64,000 nt of DNA. Source: Cerrena zonata. Its lineage: Eukaryota > Basidiomycota > Agaricomycetes > Polyporales > Cerrenaceae. Positions within the stretch are counted from its first letter, which is position 1. Every line of letters starts with the position of its first letter. The notes under the pieces are model-generated. The model was not told the origin of the DNA. It ran no database searches and saw only the letters and a list, made by a program, of their open reading frames with translations. Location of the stretch: assembly GCA_038087015.1 (NCBI GenBank), contig JASBNA010000001.1, forward strand, positions 2,542,001 through 2,606,000, read 5' to 3'. This document shows positions 25,724 through 39,465 of this stretch, piece by piece. The translations under genes were made by a program, and so were the position numbers.

Positions 25724-27615
25724 TTCCAGCCCACCCCTGCTCATCATTTGGAATCATGCGTGTGTACAAAACTGCAGAACGATGATCTTGGCTTCTGCAC
25801 AACCCTCGATGGTGAGCGCACGAATAGTTTTTTGCCACACTACTCGGAGAACCTGAATTTAGATCCATTGACAGACGGATACAACGCAAGTTGCGCTTGC
25901 AGTGAGAGAAGGTCGGTGTTAAGCATCTGGGCCCTGGAATCGGCACATCCAATACTGTGTTTGACAGAGCCCATGACACAGCGTACGGCAGCACAAATGT
26001 TTGGAAGTCCATTGTGCTGATTGAACCTGACAGTCGGCATCCTGAGCCATCCAGCCCACGGTCAGTGTATACCCGTCTCTGATCCTCTCTTACAACGCGG
26101 GATAGCTTCACTATTCATTTCCGGCACAGTCCTACAATGCATGTAGGCTGATCTCTAGCAAACGGGTGCACTTAATTATACTGTGGTACGGCATTATTGG
26201 CGAGACTTCCCTATTGGATCCTCTCGACGATTCGAGATGAGTCTCTACAGAGGCTGTACGTGACCCATCAATTCTACGGCAGTCAGGAGATCGTTCATCA
26301 GGCACAGCGGTCTAGCCATTCAGTTGGTGGAATTTCTTGACTTTTCCCTCACTTATCCTGCCAGCTCGTGTAACCAGCGTGAGATTTTTACGACGATTCC
26401 TGCATATTTTTTCGTAATAACTCTGTTCATTTGTGCAGTAAACGCGCCCCAAGAACTTTAAGAAGCCTCTCGGAAGCTCGTTAGGATGCAGTACTGGGAA
26501 ACTCGCCTCCGTCTCCGCCAAGGCACCCACTGAATAGTACACAGCTTCCTCATCCTCAACCACCAATCTGAATCTTGTAGCTTCAATTTCCTGTTCGGAG
26601 CTGCCACCGACTGCCATTGATCACACGTTCCAGTCAAGACATGTCAAGCATTTGTTTGACAGGCTTCCTGATTTGGCAAGTTTTATTATCGCAGTCTTCT
26701 TTTTTCCCTTTCCAAACAAACTGAAACAGGTTTCTGCATGGCATGGAACATACCGCACATCACATCTGCTTAATATCACTCGTTCCCAGCAGGGACTAGT
26801 CTATGTGTACTCGTAAATATAACTGGTGTTGTGTCCCTATCCGAGAGTCTTCGGGATTTCTCGTGATCCGCAAAGACCAATTACTAGCGTTCAAAGGTGT
26901 TTATACTCACGCATGATAAGCCATAACCTGCCACTCTCCTTCAATAACGGCGGTAGAAGGCGATTAAATTCATCGGGAACGGGTCTACGGAGAAACTGAC
27001 AACATGAGGCGAGGGGCCTGGCGATGACCGCGTTGCCAAAGTTCGGATTCTATACTCTCCAGCTGGTCGGGATGGAGTCTGACTCTGAGTTTGTAGCGGG
27101 GATGTTATCAACCTTGTCCTTTTTGCAATCCCGAGAGAGGCGCACGGCATCAGCAAAGCTTGTTGTGGACATTTCCTCCTAATGTCCGCCTGAGCAGACG
27201 TTTTGTTTTTATCATAGAACCTTGTGTTTTTAAGATTTCGGGCGAGGCGCGCGACGGGCTTGTCATAACCGCATTGTTTCCTCGTAAGCCTTTTGGGATT
27301 TGGGATTCTGGATTCGTCAAAAAATAACCCTCATTTCACACCGATATCTCCGGACATGCATATGATGATGGTCGTAGGCATTTCCATAGCTAACTAGGTC
27401 AATAATACAAGACTAATACCGAAGTGTTCAAATCCCACACCCCAAACGCCAAAAAGCACAGGTCGTGCACTATTCGTAACAAGCATAACAGCAACAGCAC
27501 AGAGAGAGAGTGTGTGCGTGAAGGAAGGTAGAAACCGTCTATCTACGGGTGACGGGGCTATACAGTAATCATAAAAGATAGAAGTTCTGAGGGTATCAGA
27601 AATGGTTGTTGGAAT
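25724..27615. other. Intergenic between copy A and KRE6, one doubtful small ORF
   Basis: About 1.9 kb. It includes the copy A upstream region and the KRE6 3' flank. The only frame worth noting is 26312-26617 on the minus strand, listed separately. Nothing else stands out. Confidence 0.5.
26312..26617 (-). CDS. Doubtful 101-residue hypothetical protein
   Basis: A single-exon frame with ATG at 26617 and stop at 26312. Composition is protein-like (acidic N-terminal half, EATRFRLVVEDEEAVYYS, then a basic C-terminal third), but there is no signal peptide, no known motif and no supporting splice site. It may be chance or an exon of a larger unrecognised gene. Confidence 0.3.
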   Translation of the reverse strand: MAVGGSSEQEIEATRFRLVVEDEEAVYYSVGALAETEASFPVLHPNELPRGFLKFLGRVYCTNEQSYYEKICRNRRKNLTLVTRAGRISEGKVKKFHQLNG

Positions 27616-29592
27616 TTAACATGATTGCCACATCTTCACATAATCCACAACCATCGCCCGGTCCTCGATGTTCTGGGGCCAGGTGGAATACCACTGATCC
27701 TGCGCTTTAGCGAAGTCGCGCATAGCGGCTAGAAGAAAAGCTTGTTCAGTCATGCCGGTATCTAATGTATAGAGATAAACTCACTCAGGGAACCATCTAG
27801 CCAGGGCTTATCACCAAGACCATCAGGGAACCAACCGGTAGTACCGCCGACACCAACATCCATTACCAAGTAGAACGGTTGGTCGAAGGGCGCTGCGTTA
27901 GTGCCGTCCTCCCACGGGTTTGGTGTCACAATCCACTGCGAACCGTTGGCGACAGTTTGAGGGAAATCACCACGCTCGAAGAATGGAATCTTGAAGCGTA
28001 TGTCAAGAAGATGGTGAAGACGAGAGTCGACATAAATACGCATGAAATTCGGTGTCCATTCCATGCCATACGTGTGGAAGTCGTCGGCATATGATTTGCG
28101 ACGGTCAGACCAGAACCCGAATGTCTTTGAGACGCCGTTCAACCAGGAGAACGGGCCCCAGTTTAATTGACCACGGACGACATCGACTCCCCTAGGCGAA
28201 AAGAAAATGCCGTAATGTCAACGTCGGACACATAATGAACGTGGGCAGATTTACTCACTGTCCGCGATATTCTACGCCATTCCCACGAGCTTCCATAATG
28301 TCGATTTCGCCGGAGCGAGGCCAGGGACCGTACTTGTCTTCGTTGACGGGAAGCATCCAAATGGATGGCCACAGCCAATCACCTCTGGGGATCTTGGCAC
28401 GTACTTCGACCTTGCCGAACTGAATGTGATGACTACGCTTGGTGTGGATGCGAGCACTCATCACAGGGTTGATGACTGTGGCGATAGTCTCGTTTGAGAC
28501 AGCGCCGCAAGCAGAAGCTGAACAGATTTCATCGTTAGTTATAGACAATCAAGAAAAGATGAAAAAGATGTTCACTTACTGTTGGTGTTGGTACAGCCCG
28601 TGACATTGAACGTGTAGCCGTTGAAGATAGCATCTTTACCAATCACGTCGGAAGTCAGGGTGGGCACGATGTAAAGTTTGCCATCCTTGACGAAAGAGTT
28701 GTTAGGCGAATTGGTGGTCATTTCGAATTCGCCCGTGCTAAAATTGTAAAAAATTAGCGATGGTGTACGAGAGTAGCCTAAGTCAGAATAGACTAACCCA
28801 AATCCACCCATATCCACTTCATGCTCCCAGGTGAAGGCAGTGTCGAATTTGTCGAAATTGTCCTCCATGACTAGGCAGAGATTGCCAACTCGAGGAACGT
28901 TGCGCCAACCAAAGTAACACAAAATCACCGAGCCAACCAAACCCAGGAATCCGATACCGTAGGTCAAGTAGTAGGCCAGATGGGCGTAAATGTCCTTCTG
29001 ACCAATCCAAGGCTTTTCCACCTTGCCGGTTAACATGGTGGAACGGAATTTCTTAGCCTTAGGTCCCGCAACAGAGATACGGGAAAGACCATTGGATTCA
29101 TGCATAGTTGCACGACGTGCAAGAGCAGGTGGTGACATGAACGAATCACGGATTTGGGAACTAACGCGACTGGATAAACCAGAGCGAACCTCCTTAATGT
29201 TGAGCTCAGTAGTCGAGTTGCGTAAACTCGAATGTACAGAGACACGACTAGAGTGAGCTCGGGAGTGAGTGGGCTCGACATTGGTACCGGAGGCAATAGT
29301 GACATGTTGGTCCGCGCTGAGACTAATGACACTCGCAGGTGCAGAAAATGGGTTACTGACAATGCTGCGAGGAGTCGAGGGAATAGATATGTCGGGCGAG
29401 CGGAAAGGGTCTCTACGCCCTTCCTCTCCATCGTTATTGGAGGGCTTGCGCTCAAGGAAGAAGAGCGGCTTGGGCGGGTTGAGAGGGGGGAACAGGAGGG
29501 ATGTCTGTGTCGGGGGCTATAGGAAGGGATGACGACGAGGTGGTCGAGGTCGACGACGACGCAGTTGGGGGTGGACTGACGATCTTGGGCAT
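27616..29592 (-). CDS. KRE6: KRE6/SKN1-type GH16 beta-glucan synthesis protein (one-base frameshift near N-terminus)
   Basis: Five exons: 28798-29592, 28580-28737, 28259-28517, 27785-28191, 27616-27728. After one correction 576 residues. Type II membrane protein: a Ser/Pro-rich cytosolic region of about 200 residues, one TM at about 206-228 (YGIGFLGLVGSVILCYFGW), then a luminal GH16 domain with the catalytic EIDIME at about 388-393 and WPSIWMLP upstream. Kre6 and Skn1 act in the secretory pathway in beta-1,6-glucan synthesis of the cell wall. The frame from ATG 29592 (MPKIVSPPPTASSS) runs into a TGA, while the conserved frame lies one base over; shortening the run of six G at 29485-29490 by one joins them as PPVPPLNPPKPLFFLER. 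The flanking cysteine-rich secreted genes may also concern the wall, but that is only inference. Confidence 0.9.
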
Positions 29593-31607
29593 GATGAGCA
29601 GATAATGAGTGGACTAGTGCGTCAAGACACTAAGGGATGGAACAATGGAAGGAAGCAGGTATTAGTACCTCTGACATACCGCGGCCGAGAGAGGAGCAAA
29701 TTGCCAAGTGTCAGATGGGTTTAGGAAGTTCCACAATCGGGAACCGAATACATTCAAGCAGTCATCGCCCTTTGTCAGGATCTCGCCCTGGATCCTGGAG
29801 GCAGAAAGACTTTCGCGCTTCTTCATGCTTGTCTGTATCAACATTGGGATGCTAGTCTGGAACAGCAAGCTGGTTATCGTATGCGAACTGTCGAGGGATC
29901 TGGAACGGCAGAAGGGTCTGATGTACGAACAAGGCAGGCCAACCCCGGGGATGAGAACAGATAGCAATTCGCCGAGAAGGATGAATGCAGCAGACACTGG
30001 GTCCTGGGCCGATGACACCTCCTCCGATCCGTTCTCGACGTGGAAACACAGAAGGCCTCAGGAACACCACTTCAGCGGGGCGTTAGGGGGTCGCCATATT
30101 CTGACCGTCTTTCTCATCTGTCAGCTCACAACAACGATGGACGCTGCTAAAGATATACCGTCTCTTCCTATCACATAATCAATCAGCAAACTTGTCTCTT
30201 CGGCCTGACAGGAGCTTGATGTGCACAGCGAGTACCTTGTCGGCCGTGAACCCGCGGGTCCAAGCCGCATTGGACAGACACATCCATTTTTGAGCAGGGA
30301 ACGGCAGCAGAACGGTCGTAAGAGATGCCCCTTGCATGAAAACGTACATGCGGACGGCTGACGTGAGAAGCAGCCCTGAGAACTCTTACAGCATTACAGT
30401 CCGTCATCTCTGTATAATGAAGACTGCTGAAAGTGCTCTCCAAGGGTATAGTGACAGAAAGAAACGACGGTCATGCTGGCAGCCCATCGTGGGCCTCGAT
30501 GCCACATGTGGAGGGCGTTGAGTATCATTGGACCAACAACCACACGGGAACTAACGAGCGCCACGATGCCTATAAGATTCGGTCACCGATGTGCCGAATT
30601 TGGCAACTTGATAGTTCTAGCCGGACGGACTCAAACCATACCACCTTTCAAATATGTCATGGAATTGCGTTCATCTCGCCTTAGAGTATTTCATGTCTCT
30701 GTATCGTAAGCGATAATAGTCACTACAATTACATTGCTATATACTGCTAGTAGCAGAGGTGGTGGTGTAGTTTTACACACCGCAGACTTGATCGAGCAAG
30801 TACAATATAATGGCCATCATGACCCTGGTTCACGCTTAGATCATGCACCCCTTGATAGCCGTCTTCAAGCACTGACACAAAGTACATGAAACTAGCTTCA
30901 TATATTCATCAGACCTGTCTGGATGGGCTGGATTGTTATGATCGTCGATCGAGGCATGGGTGACATTCGACATAGACTGTAGACTGACAAACGAGTGAGT
31001 CGCATCCAGTCCCATGAGAAATCCATACAACTGAAGATGAGGACTATGGCTTTCTTCAATGCGAGCATGCTTTACGAGTGAGAAACATCACAGTCTGGTC
31101 ACTTTAACTCGTAACGTGTGTTGGCGGAAGCTAACTTGCTCACCTATTAGGACGTGCTTTCGCAAAGATTTTCCGATTTGGATAGACCATTATTCTTTCA
31201 ATCCAGAGCCCAGCATCGGGACGTGGAATGTGAAGGTCTAAAATGGAAATGGTTAGTACTGGTGGCGCACACCACCCAGGTACACGAATTCCAAAAACTA
31301 GAGTTCCAGGTCGTAGGACGCGGTTCAGATAATGTCCCGACCGTCGCCAGCTACGAGCTAGGGCGCACCGATGCCTTTCAGGTCAAAATTAAGGCCCAGA
31401 TGGTGTCACAAAGCTGTCGTTACAGCGCAAAAGGAAGTATCAAGCGACAAGAACCATCAAGTCCGCGAGGTTCACTCATGTTTCGCACCGAGAGCCTACC
31501 TCGTACACAGCGGATCTCTGAGTGATGCTGTGCTTTTCGCCGGTGGGATTAGCATGTTCGTGGAGGTACTGGCTAAGGCCTGCTCCGATGGCCGGTCGTT
31601 GGTTAGG
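29593..31607. other. Divergent intergenic region between KRE6 and copy B
   Basis: About 2 kb containing the KRE6 promoter and the copy B promoter. Several short frames exist on both strands without motif or splice support. I see no repeat. Confidence 0.5.
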
Positions 31608-31615
31608 TATAAAAA
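31608..31615 (+). promoter_or_regulatory. TATA box of copy B
   Basis: TATAAAAA lies 63-70 bp upstream of the ATG at 31678, in the same relative place as the box of copy A. Confidence 0.6.
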
Positions 31616-31677
31616 CCCTACGATGGAGGGAGGAGTTCGTCAGTACCAGCTTTCCAGCACAATTCGTCTTTCACAAC

Positions 31678-32317
31678 ATGTCTTTCAGCATTCGCTACTC
31701 CTTTATTTTCGCCGTGCTTTCTTCTGCGACGTTCTTCGCTAATGCAGCATTGACTCCGACTCGTGACGTATCTACGCTCACCAAACGTACCGACCCACAA
31801 GGTGTCCTCATTGGATGCTACCCCGGTGGCGCAGGGGGATGTCCTTGCCCTATTGACAAGTTCAACGACACTGGTGTCTTGATCAACGTTTTCCCTGGTT
31901 ATCAGTGCGCCTATCCTCAAGGCGCATGTGCCTGGGACAGCCAGGTAAGTACAAAAATACTCACTGCCCACGGCGGACTGACCGGAACTGTCGTCCCATA
32001 ACAGAATGGCGAGTTGGACAATGTCGCTCAGGACAATTGCCCTTCGTCTGCCCGGTGCCCTAGTACCGGGTGCGTCTGCCCTCTCGATAACAATGGGGAC
32101 ATTGGTGTCATGATCAACTACTTTACCGGATACCAATGCGCCTATCCCAACGGAGCGTGCACTTGGGATGATGTACGTCGGCTTGGATTTGAGTTTCATT
32201 GACAGAAAAAGACTCACCGTGATTTTCATGTGATAGAACGGCGATTTGGCTAATATCCGTCAGGGTAATTGCCCGTCTTCTGCCCGATGCAACAAGTTCA
32301 AGCGTAATGAAGCTTGA
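31678..32317 (+). CDS. Secreted cysteine-rich two-repeat protein, copy B
   Basis: Three phase-0 exons (31678-31944, 32005-32172, 32237-32317) give 516 bp, 171 residues. A signal peptide fits residues 1-24 (hydrophobic FIFAVLSSATFFANA). A Lys-Arg at 36-37 (TLTKRTDP) could be a Kex2 site; copy A lacks it. The mature protein has the same two units as copy A, e.g. IGCYPGGAGGCPCPIDK and GYQCAYPQGACAWD, then NCPSSARCPSTGCVCP and GYQCAYPNGACTWD, and a third partial unit NCPSSARC, again 13 cysteines. Exon 2 is 168 bp in both copies. The C-terminus is short (NKFKRNEA) instead of the aromatic tail. It lies in inverted orientation to copy A, on the other side of KRE6. Function unknown. Confidence 0.87.
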
Positions 32318-35124
32318 GCTTGAGAGACGGTCCATGGAGTAGATGTCGGTAGAGTTATACTGGGCTTTTTCAAATTCCTTAGGGGCTCTTGTAATTGGTA
32401 GAAGGGGTTGTTCTTGATTTGGGACCTTTGTTACGATACTGTATTTCATCTGGGATAATTGTTGTACATATCCGTATGCGATCCGTTTTCGGTGTGAGCA
32501 TTGACCGATCTGCGATCGAAGTTTGGTTGGTCGTTGCGTAATGCGAAAGGATATCTTGTTGTCGGTACCCTTTTGCTAAAGTATGTCAAGCGAAGCACGG
32601 TACCGGGTCACGATAAGTCCGTATGACGTCGATAATGTCATCGTAGGGTTTAGAATCACAAGTAAGAGCATGGGTTTAGAGGGTAGCGGACTCTTAAAAT
32701 CGAAAGCAAGAATGACGTGGGTCTTTCCTTCAATGCTATGTTCAGAACGTACAAATCCGGAACGGTGTCGGTACACACGCACCGTTTCACCGTTCCGAGA
32801 AATAGGGGTACGAAGATCTTGGTCTAAGGAACAAAATCCCAAGATAGCCTTTTTCTGTGAAGGTTTCAATTTAGATCATTTGTAAATCCCAAATCCCATG
32901 TCCGCGATCCTGAGAGCTGACTCACGAGTATAGCATATTTGCCTTAACACCTTGGGGACCGAGTGACGTAGTTAAGGCAAAAACTGATGCAGTTCGCCAA
33001 GAAGCAAGGCGAAATACCAAGACCTATTATCGTGTGTGTGAACTATAAAAATGCTGTCCCCGGACGTGAAGAAGATGGTGGAAGCAAACGACAACAAGGT
33101 TGGAAGAATGCGTGATGAGGGTATGCAAGGTTTGGCCCCATCTTTGGGTAAGTAGATGATCGGGATTGTGCCATACATCCCGGTCCTAAAGAGCGTGCAG
33201 CTTGACTAACCAAGAGTGGTATGAAATACAAAGGATTCCTGTGCGTATACATTCGTACGGGCTTGAGATGAACCGTCATCTTCTCTTGGCCTTCGAGTAT
33301 AGCCTGATGCTCGGGTTGTACCTCGTGCCTACGGCGGCGGGGAAGCAGTAGAGTTTACAAACTCCACGACGGAGAAGATTTCAAGTTATGGGCCCCTTGA
33401 GTATCTGAATACACCGACGAGGCTAGAAGATGGCTAGAGGGTTGTAAGCAACTGTCAAGATCGGAGCTAGAACAGATTAAATGCTTACCATGAGATTGAA
33501 CCGTTCAGTCTCGTTCATAAGGTGGCTCTGATCGGTTCATGGTTGAGCTCCATGATTTGCTGTGTTAGTTAGAGTTTTTCTTTTCAATCTCGTGTGCAAT
33601 ATTATATGGAGTTCGATATCAGGTTAGATTCTATTCCAGACGTCGTTAGTGAGATGGAAATCTTCGCTATAATATTCAGAAGAATTGAGGGACAAGTTGA
33701 ATGACATAGGAAGCCTCGGGCTCAGAAGACACTGAACTCCGTTCGGCATCTTCCGGCTTTGTAAAGAGGGAAGCGGCTTCTGCCGAGCTGTCTTAGTTTG
33801 GCAACTACTGCGAGTTCAACTTCAACCTCGAGCCCTTTCTCATTCAACGACACAAATCTCGAGCTCGTCCATAGCTAGCATTCAATGGTCCTTTGTGGTA
33901 CGTATTTTAAGATTGAACATTTAACTGAAACATAACCTTACCATGGAAAAATTCTCACCACTTCGGGCTCCAAGCTTCAATGCATGCCAGCACTGTTGAT
34001 TTCATGTTCTATCTCGAAGTTTCTTCTGCAAATTTTTGATCTCCTGACGTTTTGCATTTTCTGCGTAGCCATCTTCACAGTACTTGCATAGTTGGCGATC
34101 CCATTTCCACATTTGATCTTAGGAGCTTACCAAACTGTCAAAAATTGTTGGTTGACTGCTCTGTCTCTCAGAATTCTCTGAAAACTATCTCGCAATAGCA
34201 TCCAGACTCTCCAAACTCCACAAAGAAAGAGCTATGACAATAGGAAAGGTCCAGTGACAGTCCGCTTATCACTAATACACCTTGAATCTTATAACATATG
34301 TGAGAGGCATAATTCCATTTACTACACGTCTCTGACGCGACACTATAGATATGAACTACATCGTTAATATCCATCCGAGTCGCTAACATCCCGCCTCGGA
34401 TTACCGTTACCAATATGGTTCCAACTTGAAGTTATGTGTCATACCCAGCCATGATTATCCTTCTGACCCTTTCACACTTTCTTGCTTGGTGCATATCATC
34501 TACAGAGTAGGTGGTAATACAAAGTCTTGCGTACACACTTTTATCCCCCAAGTGACAACTCAGGGTCTGGCTAACATCTATTCCCCTCCATAGCCTCACC
34601 GCTGGATATCATTTCCTCCATCATCCCGTGAGTATATTTAAATCTTTGTATCTCATTCACAATCATATTTTCAGATTTTCCTCAACTCGTGGTTGATGCG
34701 CTTCTCATGCTAGCCCAGCCCCGTTTGGCCAGGTGATCATCGAGAATTATGATATTTAAAGCTGAGTTTTTGAAAAATGTGTACCATGTAGTAGCGAACG
34801 TAATATATTGGCAATACTACATGTATTTTTATTGTAGACATACGGAAGACATATACGCTTATATCTATATACATTATCCCCAGTCAATAGGACCCTACAG
34901 ACTAAATAGAGAGACTTTAATGTGATATTGCGTAGTATGTCGGCAATCCGAGATTGTGTGCCTGACCTCAAGCTGTTCCTGAAGACCTTCTCCATTCGGC
35001 ACGCGCATATATTACGTATAGACGACCTCCGACTAGTAATCACCGTTTTCTCTATCTTGCACTGTGTTGCGTCTTTAGACGTTGTCCAGTTGACAAGTCC
35101 TCTGCAAGGTGGAATAGCTATTGT
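32318..35124. other. Long intergenic region, no gene recognised
   Basis: About 2.8 kb. Short overlapping frames (e.g. 32583-32885 plus, 32576-32869 minus) lack motifs. A ten-base inverted repeat CGGAACGGTG / CACCGTTCCG is at 32758-32767 and 32788-32797 and could form a hairpin. The last kilobase is T-rich and presumably carries the WDR48-like promoter. Confidence 0.5.
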
Positions 35125-38100
35125 ATGGCGCCACCGCCCAGACGCAGAGTCTCTTATGTGATTCCTCCTCCGACAGAACCACCACCTCGTTTGCAGCTTC
35201 CGCCACATGGCGTTCTTCGGAACGGCGCTATAGGACCTTTGCTTATTCGAACACCTAATAGCTTGCCTCAGGAAATAACTCCTAAATGGGCTCAGCATAC
35301 TCGACATCGCTTGGGAGTGGCGTGCCTTGCGTTAGACACGTCTACTCAACTGGTTGGCCGTAATAGTCCAGAGGGTATCTTGTATAGTGGAGGGAGAGAT
35401 GGTTTGGTTTGTTCTTGGGATTTGGGTATCCCTATGAAGCGGCGTGAACAGAAATATGGTGCTCCGTCTCGTAGTATGCGTCGTGGACCTGGCCGTTGGG
35501 AGATAATGACGGGTTGGACTGATGATATCATTGAAGAGGAAATGGAGGAAACAGAGGAGTACCGGAGTACGGGGGATATTCTTGGTGATGTCAAAGGGAG
35601 TGATAGGAGAGGGAGACTCAGGACTAACTCCGTGCGTGACCAATCCATCCCATATGAGCAGCAATGGGAGACCGACATGGACGTATACGAAGCGGGCAAG
35701 GTGCGTCAGGCTCTTCTTAGTAATGGCGTTAGGACAACTTAACATACGTGTTATAGATGTCCCAGTTTCGTCAATCTGCACAAGTTCACTCGGATTGGAT
35801 TAACGATATCTTGTTGTGTAATTTGAACCAAACAGGTAAGCATTTTTTATTATCCCGAGGAGGTATAGTTAGCTGACATTGTCTCTAGTGGTGACTGCTT
35901 CATCCGATGGTACAGTCAAGGCATGGGACCCTCATTCTCTCACCGACCCGTCTACTATAGGCACACATGAAGACTATGTACGCTGCTTAACTTATAGGTA
36001 CGTACATTCCAATGAACATACAAATGCTTGCTCTGAGTGTTCTTAAGCCATGAACAGAATTGGGTTGCCTCGGGTTCTTTTGACCGCACCATCAAGCTTT
36101 GGGACCTCGGAAGTTCACCGTCCGCCAATGCTGAGCCTCTAATCACGTTAAACCCGCCTGACGCAGCTGGTCCTAAGTCATCGATATACACTCTGGCGAC
36201 TGATCCATACGGGTCTGTGATCGTTTCTGGTTCGCCGGAACGTGTAGTCAGAATGTGGGATCCTCGGTCTGGAAAGCGCATTGGGAAGTTAGTTGGCCAT
36301 ACGGACAATATTCGAGCTATTCTCATCTCTGAAGATTCAAGATATGTAAGTTATTTCACATAACGAATTTGTGAACATACCAACTTACCTCTTTTCAGTT
36401 GTTGACAGGCTCCGCTGATGGTAAAGACATTTATTCCATTTTCAAGTTAGAAATTTCGACTTATTTACATTACAGCTTCAATCAAACTCTGGTCTCTGTC
36501 GTCTCAGCGATGTCTACACACTTTCACGCATCATACCGACTCTGTTTGGTCTTTATTCTCCGAACACCCATCCCTGGAGATATTCTACTCAGGTGATCGT
36601 TCTGGCTTAGTCTGCAAAGTGGATGTCGAGGGCTGTTCCGACGTCTCGGAAGGTGAATGTGTTGTCATCTGTCAAGATACAGGAGAGCGAAGTCTTTCAG
36701 CTACCGAGGGCATCAACAAGATTGTTGCAATGGATGATAATCTATTATGGACTGCTTCTGGGAACTCGAACATCAAACGGTGGAAGGTACCTTCCCGGCG
36801 TGCTGCTAGGTCATCAACTTTGGGTATCGGGAAAGTTACAGACAGCCCTATCACCTCGGAAGTCTCGTCGGATTACATTCAACTTAACCGTTCTCCAAGT
36901 TCACCCAAGCATAGAAGTCCTGATCTTGCACGGTCACGCTCTCCCCATCGCTCTTCCTCTAGTCCGTCCTCGATTCTCAAGAAATCCCATCGTGCTTCTA
37001 TGACTCCCTCACTCGCTGGTTCTGTGACATCCGAGACTTCTGTTTACAATCAGGACAAGGAAGGGGAGGAAACTTGGTATGGCATACCTTTCGAGTCCCT
37101 CGTCAAGCTCACATCTCCAAACGAAACATTTACTTCACTGGGAATGTCAAGAGGTCGAGATCCCGAAATTGCCACGCTCTACTCTGCTGCCTCGGTGATG
37201 TCTGTTCCTCGCATGACTCGTTCCCCCACAGGAGCTATGTTCAATAGCACCAATCTGCCAGGTCGAGGTGGTAGCCCTACCCCTGGTGATACTCGGCAAT
37301 CGAGATTTGCAGAAGAGACTTTGCATCCTGTTAGGACAGCTCGCATGGAATACGAGGAACGTGAGGTTGCTGCTGATGCCGTGCCTTTGGATACTCATCC
37401 GGATGATATCATCTATGGCGATCATGGACTTCGTTCGCTCTGTCATCCTCAACGACCGAATTCACGCTCTGACAGTTGATACTACCGGTGAAGTGGCAGT
37501 ATGGAATATTGTCCGTGGGACTTGTCTTGGCAAGTTCAGCAGTGACGATGTGGCTACTGCTAGCTTTTGTGGGAGTTCGTCGGGGAAGAGTGCTGGGAGC
37601 GGAGAGAGGGAGTATAGTCCACGTGAAGCATTGGAAGCCGTGAGGGAACGGATTGAAGGTGAGGCGGTGGTTTCACATTGGGCTACTGTGGATACGAAGA
37701 CTGGGGTGCTTTCTGTTCATTTGAACGAGAAGTGCTTCGAGGCTGAGATTTATGGTGATGAAGCCGGGTATGGTCCTGAGCGGCCGTTTGCAGACGATGT
37801 CCGATGTGCGTTTTATTTCTCGTATGATGTGTTCTAACCACTTATCGTCGATTGAAGTGAACATTGGGAAGTGGATTTTGAGAAACCTTTTCTACAATTT
37901 CATCAAGGAGCAACAACGTACCGCCAACCGACGAAACCGCGAGTTGGCCTCCCAAGACTCCAATCATCGCATTCAGCGGGGTAGTGCACCTACTCACATC
38001 GACATCGACCCTCATAATGCCGCTCTCCGTCGTCGGTCCTCTTCCGATGCCTCTCGTACGTCCCCGAAAACGAGTACTCATAGCAGCCCGAAGAGTCCTA

Positions 38101-39465
38101 CTGTCGTCACTTCACCAAAACTTGTTCCTGCCGCATCTCCGAACGTTAACATCACCGGCACAAACCTCACTTCGACCCCAAACTTAACTGCTGCTGCATT
38201 ATCACCTATCCCTCAATCACCTTCAGCGAGTAATGATGCTACTCCGATGCCTCGAGCTATACAACGCTCCTCCACTACAGATGGCAATAATATACCAGCA
38301 ACATCCCCTTCAGCCGTAGTCGGTCATAACGATTACTTTTCCCTTAGAGGGAGGAGGCCGTCTGTAGGCCAGGTTACGACTCCTGATGACTTTGGTGGCT
38401 GGTCGGGTCCGGGAAGTCAGAAGTCGGGCGGTATTGCTGTCAATACTCAAGCAACTTCGCCAAGTCCAGAAATTCCACAGACTCCCAGCACACCTAGTGG
38501 TCATGGGTTGATGGGAAGGTTACGAGCCTTTGGGAAAGTAGCGAAGAGACAAGCGAGCGAGATTGGAACTGCAAGTACTACTTCGGGAGCTGCTGGTTCA
38601 GAAGCAAATGCACCTACCGGAGTAAGTTCGTTTGACTATATTGATGATGCTGTATTCATTGTTGATCCTACTGCAGGACGATTCGACTACTATACTTCCA
38701 AAGACACCTCTACAAGTTATGCTATCTCATCCCCTGACGCCTCCAACCTCCGCGGATGCACCTCCTATCTCATTGCCATCTCACACGTCTGTTATTATCA
38801 GTCAGGAGTCTGCATCTGGCTGGACAACACTTTACCAAAGCTTTGTCAGTGGTACAGGTCGTGATGCCAATACCCTGGGAGAAGCCATGCCGATGTGGTT
38901 GTTGGAATATTTGTTGACCAATAAAGTGCAACCCATACCTGTCACGAAGGTCAGTTTTGTACTTTTACCCTATCCAGGTAAAGAAGGTGCAGAGACATTA
39001 CCCGAGCTACTGAATACGTATGTGAAATTCCGTTATCGAGGGATATTGTTGTGGGAATACTGAAGCTTTTGTGGAACCCGCACAGGTCTCAGTCCAAGTT
39101 GACTGCGAGTCGGTTTTTGCGAGTGCGGAAGCTAACTCACCATGTAGGTTTTTTCTACATTGCCGGGTTATCGAATTCACATGTCAGAGGACTGAGTGAT
39201 TTGTTTGCAGGTACAAGATAAACTAGACAAAATCATGGGAGGGCTGGCCAGCGCAGTGAGCACGCCTCGATCATCTTTCGATATTCGATCACCTAGCCGG
39301 AATGATGGGAGGCCTCGACCGGAGGAATCGTTCGAGATTCTTTGCAATGATATGGTCCTTCCGTTGGATATGACCCTCGCTGCTGTCCGCCAGTTCGTAT
39401 GGCGTTCGTCGGGGGAGCTCGTGATGCATTATCGACGTCGGGTTATGACCGGGGGCGCAGTGTAA
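35125..39465 (+). CDS. WDR48/UAF1-like WD40 protein with DUF3337 (one-base frameshift)
   Basis: Ten exons: 35125-35700, 35757-35835, 35889-35997, 36048-36345, 36399-36420, 36476-37805, 37858-38621, 38677-39017, 39086-39143, 39211-39465. After one correction 1276 residues. WDR48 proteins (Bun107 in fission yeast) bind and activate deubiquitinases of the USP1/12/46 type. WD repeats are read in the N-terminal half ([61 protein letters not shown]). A long Ser/Pro-rich region follows, then the C-terminal DUF3337 block ([37 protein letters not shown]). In exon 6 the frame slips at TT 37430-37431; with one T fewer the conserved [18 protein letters not shown] reads through. Exon 5 is only 22 bp. Confidence 0.9.
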
